Shown here piece after piece: positions 27,930 through 37,182 of a stretch of 64,000 nt of DNA. The first letter of the stretch is position 1. Every line of letters starts with the position of its first letter. A program made the position numbers and the translations under genes. The notes beneath the pieces are model-generated. The model was not told the DNA's origin and made no database searches. It saw only the letters and a list, made by a program, of their open reading frames with translations. Location: contig NZ_JOGR01000003.1 in assembly GCF_000719515.1 (NCBI RefSeq), positions 186,001-250,000 on the forward strand. The letters are read 5' to 3'. The DNA comes from Glycomyces sp. NRRL B-16210. Lineage in GTDB: Bacteria > Actinomycetota > Actinomycetes > Mycobacteriales > Micromonosporaceae.

Positions 27930-28856
27930 ATGAACTGGGACCCCGCACACCTGCCCGACCTGACCGGTCGCGTCTACGCCGTGACCGGCGCGACCGGCGG
28001 CATCGGCTATTTCGCCGCCGAGCAGCTCGCCTCGGCCGGCGCGGAGGTGATCCTCGCGTCCCGGTCGGCGCGGAAGATCGAAGCGGCCGCAGCGGCGATC
28101 CGCGGACAGGTGCCGCAGGCGGTCACCGGATCAGTCGCCTTCGACCTGACGTCCCTGGCCTCGGTCCGCGAGGGAGCCGAACAGCTTGCGGCACTGCCAC
28201 GACTGGACGGCGTCTTCCTCAACGGCGGCCCGATGAACCTCTCCGCGCGGGCGCGGACACAGGACGGCCTGCCGCTGATGACCGGGGCGCACACGGTCGC
28301 CAACGTCGCCCTCGTCGCGGGACTCCTCGCCGCGCGCACGTCGGCGGACCGTGACCCGCTCAGGATCGTCCACGCCTCCACCGGGTTCGTCCAGCAGTTC
28401 CGCACGGAAGTGGCAGACGCCCGCGCCACGTCGCGCACCGGCATCGGCGCCTACATCAGGGCGAAGACGCTCACCGAAGTGTTCGCCTACGAACTCGACC
28501 GCCGCGTCCGTGCCGCCGGCCTCCCGATCGCCTCCGTCGTCACGCGGCCCGGTGTCGGCGTCGACGCCAAGACCCCGCAGCGCCCGGGGATCCGGGACTC
28601 GACCGTCGCCTACCGGCGCAACCCGTACACGCCATGGGCGCAGGGGAAGGACGCGGCCGCGTGGTCGGGCGTGCGCGCGCTCGCGGACCCGGACGTGGTC
28701 GGCGGCGAGTTCTACGGACCGAAGAAGGTCGCCGGGCTCCCGATCCGTCTGACCCCCTCGCGGCACACGAGCGCCCCGAGTCCGGAGGTCGCGGAGCGGA
28801 TCTGGACCGGGCTGGAGGAACTCGCCGGTGTGCACCTGAGCGTCGCTCGTTCCTAG
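27930..28856 (+). CDS. Short-chain dehydrogenase/reductase
   Basis: A 308-residue SDR with the NAD(P) motif TGATGGIG near residues 19-26 and the catalytic pair in YIRAK near residue 175. The usual NAG motif is replaced by LNGGP near residue 103, and the usual catalytic Ser region reads VHASTGF. An AAGGAG site precedes the ATG. Substrate unknown; control by the divergent TetR regulator suggests an inducible detoxification or catabolic step. Confidence 0.88.
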   Translation: MNWDPAHLPDLTGRVYAVTGATGGIGYFAAEQLASAGAEVILASRSARKIEAAAAAIRGQVPQAVTGSVAFDLTSLASVREGAEQLAALPRLDGVFLNGGPMNLSARARTQDGLPLMTGAHTVANVALVAGLLAARTSADRDPLRIVHASTGFVQQFRTEVADARATSRTGIGAYIRAKTLTEVFAYELDRRVRAAGLPIASVVTRPGVGVDAKTPQRPGIRDSTVAYRRNPYTPWAQGKDAAAWSGVRALADPDVVGGEFYGPKKVAGLPIRLTPSRHTSAPSPEVAERIWTGLEELAGVHLSVARS

Positions 28857-28862
28857 GCGGTC

Positions 28863-28890
28863 GGCCCCGCGCCGCCGGCCGCGCGGGGCC
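28863..28890 (+). terminator. Terminator hairpin after the dehydrogenase gene
   Basis: GGCCCCGCGC (28863-28872) pairs with GCGCGGGGCC (28881-28890) across an 8-nt loop, 6 nt past the stop codon. Confidence 0.7.
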
Positions 28891-29041
28891 ATGACCGCAT
28901 TCGAGCGCCGGGTCTCGTGCTGCGCTGCGCCGTATGCGAGCACTGGTCACCCGGTGCACCTGCGTCCTCGTAGACGCCGTGTGCGAGGACGGCGGGTCCC
29001 CCGGTTGGCGTTCGCGCGGGTGCTCGGGTTGGATCGCATCT

Positions 29042-29737
29042 ATGAGCATCCACTCGTTCCACCTCGCGCGGGTACCGGTGCGCGAGGCGGCCGGCGCGCT
29101 CCTGCGCCCGCCGTCGGCGCCGGGGCTGCGCCACCTCGAAGTGCTCGCCGGCATGCGGTTGGGCGCGCCGGTGGTGTCGCCGGACCGCATGCAGATCCGC
29201 CGCCTCGCGGTGTTCGCCGAGTGGGCCGACGAGGAGGCGCTCGAAGCGTTCCTCGCGCAGCACCGGTTCGGCCGCAGGCTCGACGGCGGTTGGCATGTGC
29301 GGCTCGCGTTCCAGCGGCGCTGGGGCGAGGTCCGGGAACTGGCCCACCTGCCTCTCAAAGCCGAGCGGACGGTACTCGACGCGCCCGCGGTCGCGGTGAC
29401 GCTCGCCCGGATGCGCCTGCCCGAGCTGCCGCGGTTCCTCCACTGGGGCAGGCCGGTCGAACGCCAGGTGCGCGACCACCCCGAGACCACGCTGGCGCTC
29501 GCGGCGATGCGGCCGCCCCGCTCGATCTCCACCTTCTCGGTCTGGACCAGCGCCCGCGCGATGACGGGCATGGTCTTCGGGCGGGGCGAAGGCGACGGCG
29601 CGCGCCGACACAGCGAGGCGATGGCCGAACGGGAGCGGCGGGACTTCCACCACGAGTTCACGACCCTGCGATTCCGGCCGGTGTCCGAGCACGGGTCCTG
29701 GGAGGGCCGGTCGGACTTCGTCCCTCGGGCCGATTGA
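29042..29737 (+). CDS. Spheroidene monooxygenase-like (CrtA-type) protein
   Basis: A 231-residue protein. The blocks SISTFSVWTSARAMTGMVFG and the late FHHEFTTLRFRPVSEHGSWEG resemble CrtA-like spheroidene monooxygenases, ferredoxin-like-fold heme proteins. No carotenoid genes lie nearby, so a carotenoid substrate is not supported by context. The assignment rests on motif resemblance only; the product could be an unrelated stress or antibiotic monooxygenase. Confidence 0.6.
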   Translation: MSIHSFHLARVPVREAAGALLRPPSAPGLRHLEVLAGMRLGAPVVSPDRMQIRRLAVFAEWADEEALEAFLAQHRFGRRLDGGWHVRLAFQRRWGEVRELAHLPLKAERTVLDAPAVAVTLARMRLPELPRFLHWGRPVERQVRDHPETTLALAAMRPPRSISTFSVWTSARAMTGMVFGRGEGDGARRHSEAMAERERRDFHHEFTTLRFRPVSEHGSWEGRSDFVPRAD

Positions 29738-29777
29738 GCGGGCCGGGCCCCTCGGCGGGGAAGGCGGGCACGGCTGC

Positions 29778-29814
29778 GGCGGATCGTCGGGAGGTGGGGT
29801 CCCGGCGATCCGCC
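29778..29814. terminator. Bidirectional terminator hairpin
   Basis: A 15-bp stem with a single G-T pair (29778-29792 with 29800-29814) and 7-nt loop lies between convergent genes. Confidence 0.75.
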
Positions 29815-29830
29815 GTCGGTCTCTACTCGG

Positions 29831-30187
29831 CTATTCGCCGCGCCTGAGCCAGCGGAAGCGGCCCCGTGAGAGGTGCGAGTCCTCCCGGGCCGCGAGTTCC
29901 CCGGCGATGGTGATGTACGCGGTCTCGACGCGCCCGGCGAAGGTCACGTCGGTGAGGCTGAACCCGCCCTCACGGGCGAGGACGATGAGCGTCGCCTCCT
30001 CGCTGCGCGACACGTCCGGCCTGACGCCGAGGGTGTCCGCGAAGATCTTGATCTGCTCGGCGAGCTCCGCGTGCTGGGAGTCGTCGAGCGGCAGCGAGCG
30101 CGTGAGGCGGCCGCCGTCCGCGACCCAACCGTTGAGCTCCCTCAGTGCGTCCAGCAGCACGTTGTCGTCTTGCTCCGTTCTCCCCAT
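29831..30187 (-). CDS. Small uncharacterised protein
   Basis: A 118-residue protein, mostly helical in its first half (LLDALRELNGWVADGG) with a basic C-terminus (GRFRWLRRGE). No signal peptide, membrane segment or known motif is visible. The first ATG follows a weak purine stretch. The 442-bp region upstream is long and relatively AT-rich. Confidence 0.65.
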   Translation of the reverse strand: MGRTEQDDNVLLDALRELNGWVADGGRLTRSLPLDDSQHAELAEQIKIFADTLGVRPDVSRSEEATLIVLAREGGFSLTDVTFAGRVETAYITIAGELAAREDSHLSRGRFRWLRRGE

Positions 30188-30629
30188 ATGGCACCGTCGC
30201 CATTCGTCCTGGCCGTGTTCGCAGTCGCGAAACCCTGCCGGAGCAGGGCGTCGGCCGATCAGTAAGGTTGGTTTGATTCGGCTCCGACGGACACGGGGGG
30301 CGTTCGTGTCTGAATTGTCGCCGGATCTTTATCATTTCTGAACCGAGTCTTCCGCGTCGCTCAGCTTCTGTCCAGCACGGCAAATGGGATTAATCGGGAA
30401 TCACGGACTTCATGGGGCAGTTCTTGCCTGCTTTTGTGCTGACAGACACGATTCCTGACCAATTGGTCCATGCAATATCGTCCGAACGTATGAGACACGG
30501 GATGCTCAGAGTTGCTCACCGATCGTTATCTCCCCTGCGAAAGATAACGAAAGGCCTTCATTCCGGCATCGGCGGCCCAGAGCGGCCATGAGCGGCGAGC
30601 GGCCGTGGCCGCGTCGATAGACTCCGGCC
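30188..30629. other. 442-bp non-coding region with palindromes
   Basis: No gene is supported. It is less GC-rich than its surroundings and contains a small hairpin (CCCTGC/GCAGGG, 30233-30248), a 12-bp palindrome GACCAATTGGTC (30457-30468), and an inverted repeat CGTTATCT/AGATAACG (30524-30531 and 30542-30549). The last two look like binding sites. A small RNA gene is possible but not shown. Confidence 0.5.
30618..30623 (+). promoter_or_regulatory. Leaderless -10 element (TAGACT) for the NUDIX gene
   Basis: TAGACT, six bases, GTG at 30630. Confidence 0.5.
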
Positions 30630-31061
30630 GTGACTGAGGGAAGCACGGTCGAAGCCGGCACGGAGGCGGACGGGCGGCGCGTCGTCGTCGGCGCCGCGAT
30701 CCGCGAGGGCCGGGAAGTGCTCGCCGCGGCCCGCGCCTACCCGCCCGAACTCGCCGGGCTCTGGGAGTTCCCCGGCGGCAAGCTCGAACCGGGCGAGACC
30801 GAAGCGGAGGCGCTGCGCCGCGAATGCCGCGAGGAGCTCGGCGTCAATATCGAGGTCGGCTCCCGCGTCGGCGGCGACCTCGTCACCGGCGGCGGCCGGT
30901 TCCTGCTGCGGGTCTACTTCGCGCGGCTCGTGAGCGGCGAACCGCACGCGAAGGAGCACGCCGAACTGCGCTGGCTCGGCCCGGACGAACTCGACTCGGT
31001 GCCGTGGCTGCCGGGCAACCGGCCCGCGGTGGAGACCCTGCGGGCGCTGCTGCGGGACTGA
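30630..31061 (+). CDS. NUDIX hydrolase, MutT-like
   Basis: A 143-residue protein with a complete NUDIX box starting at GGKLEPGETEAEALRRE and ending CREELGV, near residues 50-73, and the MutT-like block ELAGLWEFPGGK before it. MutT-type enzymes hydrolyse oxidised nucleotides such as 8-oxo-dGTP, preventing mutation. The GTG start is leaderless by spacing. Other NUDIX substrates cannot be excluded. Confidence 0.88.
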   Translation: MTEGSTVEAGTEADGRRVVVGAAIREGREVLAAARAYPPELAGLWEFPGGKLEPGETEAEALRRECREELGVNIEVGSRVGGDLVTGGGRFLLRVYFARLVSGEPHAKEHAELRWLGPDELDSVPWLPGNRPAVETLRALLRD

Positions 31062-31125
31062 GTTTGCGGGCCGAAGGCCCGGACGCGGTCGCCGGTCTGC
31101 GCGTCGACCACTGCGCCGAGCCCTC

Positions 31126-32325
31126 CTAGAAAAAGGTCCGCACCGCGTCGACCAGGACGCCGTCCGCGTCGGCGACCGGGATGAGCCGCCACTTGTCGAA
31201 GCTCGTGCACGGGTGCGACAGGCCGAGGCGGACCACGTCGCCGACCGCGAGGTCTTCGGGCGCGCCGGTGAGGAACAGGTGCTGGTCGCTGATCTGCGGG
31301 CACACGGCCCCGTCGAGTCCCAGCGGGATCGGCAGGTCCTGGTCGAAGGGGAGGTCGCGCCGGCCCGCGTCGAGGATCGCGAGGCCCGGTTCGGGGCGCG
31401 AGAGCACGCGGGAGCGCGCGGTCAGGGCGGGCCGCAGCTCGGGGCCGTCGCCGCCGCGGGCGGCGGGGGTCCAGCGCGCGTAGCAGCCGTGGTCGTGGAC
31501 CAGGTAGGACCCGGAGCGGAGCACGATCTCCGCTGCCGGGGCGAGCGGTCCGAGGACGGCCGCGACTCGGTCGAAGTAGGCGCTGCCGCCGGCCGAGACG
31601 ACGGGACGATCGGTAGCGAAGTCCAAGGCCGCGAAGAGAGTCGCGAGGTCGCCGAGGTAGGCGTCTACTGCGTCGATCGCGGCGGCGTCGGTTCCGGCGG
31701 TGACCGCGCCTTCGTATCCGGCGACGCCCGCGAGGTGCAGGTTCGGGGCGGCCTCGACCGCCTCGGCGATTTCGAGCGCGGCGGCGATGCCGCGGGCCCC
31801 GGCCCGGCCGCCGTCCGCGCCGAGTTCCACGAGCACGTCCACGGGCGCGGTGGCGACCGCCGCGAGTTGTTCGACCGCTGCGCGCGAGTCGGCGAAGAGG
31901 GCGATGCTGGTGCCGGACACGGCCCAGGCGGCGATGCGCGCGAGCGAGGCGGGATCGGCGACCTGGTTGGCGATGAGGATCCGCGGCACGCCGAAGTGCC
32001 GGGCCACGCCTGCTTGGAAGGCGTTCGCGACGGTGACGCCGACGGCCCCGGCGTCGAGCTGGCGCTGCCACAGCTGCGGGGCCATGGTGGCCTTGCCGTG
32101 GGGTGCGAGCGCGAGGCCGCGCGCGGCGCACCAGGCGGCCATGGCGTGGAGGTTGTGGTCGAGGGCCTCGGCGTCGAGGACGACGGCGGGGGTCTCCAGA
32201 TCGGTGACCTGGGGCCGGTCGCGGAGCCAGTCGGCGAGGGTCCGGCCGTGCGCCGCGGCGGGGAGGGACTTGTGTCTCCAGTCGAGCGGTTCCTCGCGCA
32301 GGGCCCGCAGCCGGGTGTCGTCCAT
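31126..32325 (-). CDS. PLP-dependent D-amino acid deaminase/aldolase (D-serine dehydratase-like)
   Basis: A 399-residue fold-type III PLP enzyme. The PLP lysine is Lys78 in APHGKATMAPQL, and the C-terminal D-serine-dehydratase-like domain has the metal motif HPCTSFDKW near residues 373-381. Relatives are D-threonine aldolases and eukaryotic-type D-serine dehydratases, which release 2-oxo acid and ammonia through an enamine/imine. It is divergent, by 35 bp, from ridA and the N-acyl-D-amino-acid deacylase, which together suggest D-amino acid breakdown. Confidence 0.85.
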   Translation of the reverse strand: MDDTRLRALREEPLDWRHKSLPAAAHGRTLADWLRDRPQVTDLETPAVVLDAEALDHNLHAMAAWCAARGLALAPHGKATMAPQLWQRQLDAGAVGVTVANAFQAGVARHFGVPRILIANQVADPASLARIAAWAVSGTSIALFADSRAAVEQLAAVATAPVDVLVELGADGGRAGARGIAAALEIAEAVEAAPNLHLAGVAGYEGAVTAGTDAAAIDAVDAYLGDLATLFAALDFATDRPVVSAGGSAYFDRVAAVLGPLAPAAEIVLRSGSYLVHDHGCYARWTPAARGGDGPELRPALTARSRVLSRPEPGLAILDAGRRDLPFDQDLPIPLGLDGAVCPQISDQHLFLTGAPEDLAVGDVVRLGLSHPCTSFDKWRLIPVADADGVLVDAVRTFF

Positions 32326-32360
32326 GGTCGCCGCCCTTAATTGGAATGTATCTTTACAAT

Positions 32361-32786
32361 ATGACTGTACCTTCCGAGACGACGCCGAAGACCGCGATCC
32401 GCACCGAGGCCGCTCCGGCCCCCGCCCACGCCTTTCCGCAGGGAGTTCGCAAGGGCCCCATGCTGACCGTGTCCGGGCAGGGTCCGGTGGACCCGGCCAC
32501 CGGCGAGTACCTGCACCTCGGCGACGTGCGGGCCCAGACCCGCCGGACGCTGGAGAACGTCGCGGCGATCCTGGAGGCGGGCGGCGCGACGATGGGCGAC
32601 GTCATGATGCTGCGCGTCTACCTCGCCGACCGGGAGGACTTCGCGGCGATGAACGAGGTCTACGGCGCGTTCCTCGACGAGAAAGTCCCCGCAGGCGTCC
32701 CGTTCCCGGCGCGGACGACGGTGATCTGCACCCTCCCGAGGGCCGAGATGCTGGTGGAGATCGACGCCCTGGCCTGCGTAGACTGA
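32361..32786 (+). CDS. RidA family enamine/imine deaminase
   Basis: A 141-residue Rid protein. Family features include KGPMLTVSGQGPVDPATGEY in the first half, LENVAAILEAGG in the helix, and RTTVICTLPRAEMLVEID at the end, in which the Arg is the imine-binding residue. RidA hydrolyses reactive enamine/imine intermediates formed by PLP enzymes such as the deaminase encoded divergently. The ATG is directly preceded by TACAAT and lacks a ribosome site, so the start is the best available rather than certain. Confidence 0.9.
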   Translation: MTVPSETTPKTAIRTEAAPAPAHAFPQGVRKGPMLTVSGQGPVDPATGEYLHLGDVRAQTRRTLENVAAILEAGGATMGDVMMLRVYLADREDFAAMNEVYGAFLDEKVPAGVPFPARTTVICTLPRAEMLVEIDALACVD

Positions 32787-32816
32787 CGCTTCGTGCCGGG
32801 TGAGAGAGGGCGTCGA

Positions 32817-34400
32817 GTGGCTGCATTGGACTTCGTGATCCGGGGTGCCGAGGTCGCCGACGGGACCGGCTCGCCGAGGTTCCGCGCCGATGTCGGCCTC
32901 GCGAACGGCCGCATCGCCGCCCTCGGCGAAGACCTCGACGGAGACCGGGTCATCGACGCCGGGGGCCTGGTCCTCGCGCCCGGGTTCATCGACATGCACG
33001 CCCACTCCGAGCTCGCCGTGCTCGCCGACCGCGAGCACCTCGCGAAGCTGGGCCAGGGGTGCACCCTCGAGGTGCTCGGCCAGGACGGGCTCTCGTACGC
33101 GCCGGTGGACGAGGCGACCGCGCCGCAGATGTGGGAGGCGATCGCGGCCTGGAACGGGCGGCTCGACGTCGACTACGACTGGCGCACGGTCGGCGAGTAC
33201 CTCGACCGGGTCGACCGCGGCACGCCCACGAACGTCGCCTACCTCGTCCCCCACGGCACGGTGCGGATGCTCGCGATGGGCTGGGAGGACCGGCCGCCGA
33301 CGCCCGCCGAGCTGGAGGTCATGAAAGCCCATGTGGCCCAAGGCATGGAAGAGGGGGCGTTCGGGCTCTCGGCGGGGCTCAGCTACGCGCCGGGGATGTA
33401 CGCGGACACGGCCGAACTGATCGAGCTGTGCAGCGTGGTCGCCTCGTACGGCGGCTATTTCGGTCCGCACCAGCGCAGTTACGGCGCCGGCGCGATGGAG
33501 GGCTACGCGGAGATGATCCAGATCTGCCGCGAGTCCGGCAGCGCGCTGCATCTGGCGCACGCGACGCTGAACTACGGGGTCAACGAGGGCCGGGCCGCCG
33601 AGCTGCTGAAACTGGTGGACGAGGGGCTCGACGAGGGCGTGCCGATCAGCCTCGACACCTACCCGTACCTGCCGGGGATGACGATGCTCGCGGCGCTGCT
33701 GCCGAGCTGGTCGGTCGCCGGAGGCTATGGGGCCCTGGAGGAAAGGCTCGCGGACGCGGCGACACGGGAGCGGATCGCGCACGAGCTGGACGTGGTCGGC
33801 ACCGACGGCGCCAACGGCGTGCCGGTGGACTGGTCGAAGATCGAGATCGCGGGAGTCGACCACCCGGAACTGCGGGGCCTGGTCGGCAAACGGGTGGCCG
33901 AAGCCGCTGGGGCGCAGAGCGCCTCGGAGTTCTTCCTGGACCTGATCGTGCGCGACGAGTTCGGCACGGCGTGCCTCATGCACGTGGGCAACGAGGAGAA
34001 CGTGCGGGCGATCATGCGCCACGGCGTCCACACCGGATCGAGCGACGGCGTGCTGGCCGGGGACAAGATCCACCCGCGGGCCTGGGGCTCGTTCGCGCGC
34101 TACCTCGGCCACTACACACGCGAGCTGGGGCTCTTGAGCGTCGAGGAGTGCGTGGCGCACCTGAGCGGCAGGCCCGCGGCGGTGCTGGGCCTGCGGGACA
34201 GGGGCCTGGTCGAGGCCGGCTACGCGGCCGACCTGGTGCTGTTCGACCCCGAGACGGTCGACGCCCGGTCGACCTTCGCGGAGCCGCGCCGGCAGGCGGC
34301 GGGCGTGGAGTACGTGTTCGTCAACGGCGCCTTGGCGATCGAAGAGGGCGTCCGGACCGGTGCCGTGGCGGGAAGGTCGGTCCGCCGCACCGGTCGTTGA
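32817..34400 (+). CDS. N-acyl-D-amino-acid deacylase (amidohydrolase)
   Basis: A 527-residue amidohydrolase. Metal residues are visible in GFIDMHAHSE near residue 60, HLAHATLNYG, HVGNEEN and the Asp of GSSDGVLAG. This matches the D-aminoacylase family, which removes acyl groups from N-acyl-D-amino acids. I prefer the GTG at 32817, with GAGAGAGG seven nt upstream, over one eight codons earlier. It follows ridA by 30 nt; the product D-amino acid would feed the deaminase encoded divergently. Confidence 0.9.
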   Translation: MAALDFVIRGAEVADGTGSPRFRADVGLANGRIAALGEDLDGDRVIDAGGLVLAPGFIDMHAHSELAVLADREHLAKLGQGCTLEVLGQDGLSYAPVDEATAPQMWEAIAAWNGRLDVDYDWRTVGEYLDRVDRGTPTNVAYLVPHGTVRMLAMGWEDRPPTPAELEVMKAHVAQGMEEGAFGLSAGLSYAPGMYADTAELIELCSVVASYGGYFGPHQRSYGAGAMEGYAEMIQICRESGSALHLAHATLNYGVNEGRAAELLKLVDEGLDEGVPISLDTYPYLPGMTMLAALLPSWSVAGGYGALEERLADAATRERIAHELDVVGTDGANGVPVDWSKIEIAGVDHPELRGLVGKRVAEAAGAQSASEFFLDLIVRDEFGTACLMHVGNEENVRAIMRHGVHTGSSDGVLAGDKIHPRAWGSFARYLGHYTRELGLLSVEECVAHLSGRPAAVLGLRDRGLVEAGYAADLVLFDPETVDARSTFAEPRRQAAGVEYVFVNGALAIEEGVRTGAVAGRSVRRTGR

Positions 34401-34409
34401 CGCGGACGA

Positions 34410-34434
34410 GGCTCCCGCCGAAACGGCGGGAGCC
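34410..34434 (+). terminator. Intrinsic terminator after the deacylase gene
   Basis: GGCTCCCGCCG and CGGCGGGAGCC form an 11-bp stem with an AAA loop, followed by CCTTTA, 9 nt past the stop. It also faces the end of the convergent protease gene. Confidence 0.85.
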
Positions 34435-34452
34435 CCTTTACCCGGATTCGGA

Positions 34453-37182
34453 TCAGGCGTCGGCCTCCAAGGCGAAGTCCGCGCCCACTACGGCGTCGAG
34501 CACCACTTCGGCCTCGGCGGCGCCGTCGGCCCAGCCTTCGGCGGACGCCGCCAGCTCGGTGGTCCCCGCGTCGGTGAAGAGCACGTAGGCGCCCTGGCGG
34601 TCGGTCACGGCCACGTTGCCGGTGGCCGGGTCGGTGACCAGCGCCCCGGCGATCGGCGCGCCGTCGGCCGCGTCGGTCACGGTGCCGCGCACCAGGCCGC
34701 CTTCGAGTTCACCGCAGCCGATGCGCACGTCGTCGAGCATCCACCAGAACGCCCACGTGTCGTTGTCGTCGAAGTTGAACTTGAGGCGCACCTCGCTCTG
34801 GTCGGCCCAGTCCGACAGGTCGACCGTCTCGATCGTCGCCTCGGGGTCCTCGTTGGTGTACCAGACCTGCTCCCAGGTCTCGCCGTCGTCGGTGCTGACG
34901 GCCACCTCGATCTCCGCGCCGAACCCGAAGTCGATGAAGAAGCTCGCGAACGACAGGGTCGCGTCGTCGGCGGCCGTCAGGTCGATCACCGGGCTGATCA
35001 GGTCGGAGTCGATGTGCAGCTGCGGGTCCTCCGCGTCCGAGTTGGCCTGCGCGAAGCCGCCCGAGCCGGGCGTCAGGTTGCCGTAGCCGAGCGGGTCGTC
35101 GAAGATCCAGCCCTGGCCCTCGCCGTGGTCGACGACCTCCCAGCCCTCGGGGAGGGCCAGCGACTCGAAGCGCTCGTCGAAGACGTCGGAGCCGTAGCCG
35201 GGCGCCTGGCACTCGGGGGTGACCGGCACTTCGATCAGCGCCGCGTCGGCGGCGTCGACCACGACGCTCTGGTAGCCCGGGTAGGCGGGCTTGACCGTCA
35301 GCGGCCAGTCGCCGGTCGCGGGGATCTCCAGGCTGAACGCGCCGGTGAACGGGTCGGTGAACGCGGTGGCCTCGCCTCCGGCGGTGCTCACCCTCGCGTC
35401 GAGCGCCCAGCCGTGGCCCGAGCCGTCGACCACCGCGCCTTCGACGGTCTGCGTCTCGCCCTTGACCAGGGCGGCGTCGAAGACCGCCGCACCGTCGTCC
35501 TTGACGCGCACGGCGCCGGTCTCGGTGCCGTACAGGAACTTCGAGACCGTGACGTGGTAGCGACCGGCCGGGATGCGCGAGAAGTCGTACGCGCCGTCGG
35601 CCCCGGTGGTGGCCTCGCGGACCACGCCGCCCTCGAACACGAGGCGCGCGCCGGCGACGGGCTCGCCGTCCTGGTCGGTCACCGCGCCCGAGAGCGCGCC
35701 GAACTTCCCTGCCGGCGCTTGGTCGACGGCGTCCTCGACGTTGAGGCGGCCGTGCCCGTAGACGTTGTTGGCCTCCTCGTCCCCGGTGCACTGGTCGTCG
35801 GCGGTGTCGACCGCGGTGCCGGCCAGCGTCTCGTAGACCGCGTCGTAGTCGCCCTCCAATGCGGGCGACGCGGAGAGCAGCAGCGCGATCGCGCCGGTCA
35901 CATGCGGTGTGGCCATGGAGGTGCCGTCGCCGGTGCCGTACTCGTCGCCGGGGAGGGCGGAGAGGACGTCGACGCCGGGGGCCGACAGGTCGGGCTTGAG
36001 GGTGCCGTTGAGGCCGTGCCCGCGCGAGGAGAACTCCGCGATCGCGTGGTCCTCGTCGAAGGCGCCCACGGCGATCACGTTCTCGTACACGCCGGGGCTG
36101 CTCATGGTCAGGCAGGCCGGGCCGTTGTTGCCCGCCGCGAAGACCGGGATGATCCCCGAGGCGTGCCACAGGTCCACGATCTCGGCGAAGATCGGGTCGT
36201 AACCGGGGATCGAGGAGCCCCAGGAGTTGTTGACGACGTGCGGGGCCTTGAGCGGGTCCGGGTTGCGGCCCTCGGAGTCGGTCGGGGCGGCGAGCCACTC
36301 GGCCGAGAGGATCAGCGCCTCGGTGGAGGGGCAGCAGCCGTTGACCGCGATCCACTCCGCGCCCGGGGCCACGCCGATGCCGTCGGCGCCGACCATGGTG
36401 CCCATCGTGTGGGTGCCGTGGCCGTCGAAGTCGCAGGGCTCGCCGTCCTCGCAGGCGCCCTGGATGTCGTAGTAGTTGTAGTCGTGCGTGAAGGTCCCGT
36501 CGCCGTTGTTGCCGCGGTACTGCTCCACGAGCGCGGGGTGGTCGTACTGCACGCCGGTGTCGATGTTGGCCACGACGATGCCCTCGCCGGTGAAGCCGTC
36601 CTCCCACACCTCGGGCGCGCCGACGTCCGCGACGCCCCATTGGACGCCCGCCTGCTCGATCGCCTGCTCGGTGCCCCAGGTCTGGAACCCTTCGGCGTCC
36701 TTGTCGCCGGGCGTGATCGGCTCGATCAGCTCGTACTCGGGCGCGGCCACGACCGCCTCGACCTCGTCGAAGGCGACCAGGTCGGCGAGCAGGTCCGCGT
36801 CGCCTTCGACCTTCACCGCCGAAGCGCCCCAGAAGGACTCGTAGTCGGCGCCGGCGGCGTCGAGCGCGGCGAGGACCTCGGCCTGCGAGTCCTCGGCGTA
36901 CGCCTTGGCGGCGTCGACGGCGGCGACGCCCTTCTCCTCCTTGGAATCGGCGGCCAGCGCCGCGCTGTAGTCGGGGGAACCGGCGAACAGGAGCCACAGC
37001 TCCGCGTCGCCCTGGTCGTCGATCTCGGCGACCAGCTCGACATCGACCTTCTCGGCGATGAGGGCTTGGACTTCGGCGTCGGCCGATTGGGCCGCGGCGC
37101 CCGAGGCGGCGGCCGCCGGGACCAGCGCGCCGGCGAAGGCGGCGGCGAGAATGCGGCGCGTGCGCCGCTTTGCAACTGTCAC
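34453..37182 (-). CDS. Secreted subtilisin-family (S8) serine protease with C-terminal accessory domains
   Basis: A 909-residue secreted protease. A signal peptide covers about residues 1-32. An I9-like pro-region runs to about 155. The S8 catalytic triad is Asp208 (NIDTG), His255 (DGHGTHT) and Ser422 (GTSMATPH), with oxyanion Asn352 in AAGNNG. After the protease domain come two carboxypeptidase-regulatory-like beta domains (from about 515), a choice-of-anchor-J/MAM-like domain (FDERFESLALPEGWE onward) and a final regulatory-like domain. The GTG at 37182 has AAGGAGAG upstream; longer upstream frames lack a ribosome site. Likely an exported nutrient or remodelling protease. Confidence 0.93.
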   Translation of the reverse strand: MTVAKRRTRRILAAAFAGALVPAAAASGAAAQSADAEVQALIAEKVDVELVAEIDDQGDAELWLLFAGSPDYSAALAADSKEEKGVAAVDAAKAYAEDSQAEVLAALDAAGADYESFWGASAVKVEGDADLLADLVAFDEVEAVVAAPEYELIEPITPGDKDAEGFQTWGTEQAIEQAGVQWGVADVGAPEVWEDGFTGEGIVVANIDTGVQYDHPALVEQYRGNNGDGTFTHDYNYYDIQGACEDGEPCDFDGHGTHTMGTMVGADGIGVAPGAEWIAVNGCCPSTEALILSAEWLAAPTDSEGRNPDPLKAPHVVNNSWGSSIPGYDPIFAEIVDLWHASGIIPVFAAGNNGPACLTMSSPGVYENVIAVGAFDEDHAIAEFSSRGHGLNGTLKPDLSAPGVDVLSALPGDEYGTGDGTSMATPHVTGAIALLLSASPALEGDYDAVYETLAGTAVDTADDQCTGDEEANNVYGHGRLNVEDAVDQAPAGKFGALSGAVTDQDGEPVAGARLVFEGGVVREATTGADGAYDFSRIPAGRYHVTVSKFLYGTETGAVRVKDDGAAVFDAALVKGETQTVEGAVVDGSGHGWALDARVSTAGGEATAFTDPFTGAFSLEIPATGDWPLTVKPAYPGYQSVVVDAADAALIEVPVTPECQAPGYGSDVFDERFESLALPEGWEVVDHGEGQGWIFDDPLGYGNLTPGSGGFAQANSDAEDPQLHIDSDLISPVIDLTAADDATLSFASFFIDFGFGAEIEVAVSTDDGETWEQVWYTNEDPEATIETVDLSDWADQSEVRLKFNFDDNDTWAFWWMLDDVRIGCGELEGGLVRGTVTDAADGAPIAGALVTDPATGNVAVTDRQGAYVLFTDAGTTELAASAEGWADGAAEAEVVLDAVVGADFALEADA

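Noticed and set aside
29042..29737. Part of a carotenoid gene cluster
   Set aside because: Only a CrtA-like resemblance is seen; no phytoene synthase, desaturase or cyclase genes are nearby.
27310..30187. Genomic island or prophage remnant around the lower-GC gap
   Set aside because: No integrase, transposase, attachment-site repeats or phage genes were found; the tRNA gene at 16992 also has no repeated 3' end nearby that I could see.
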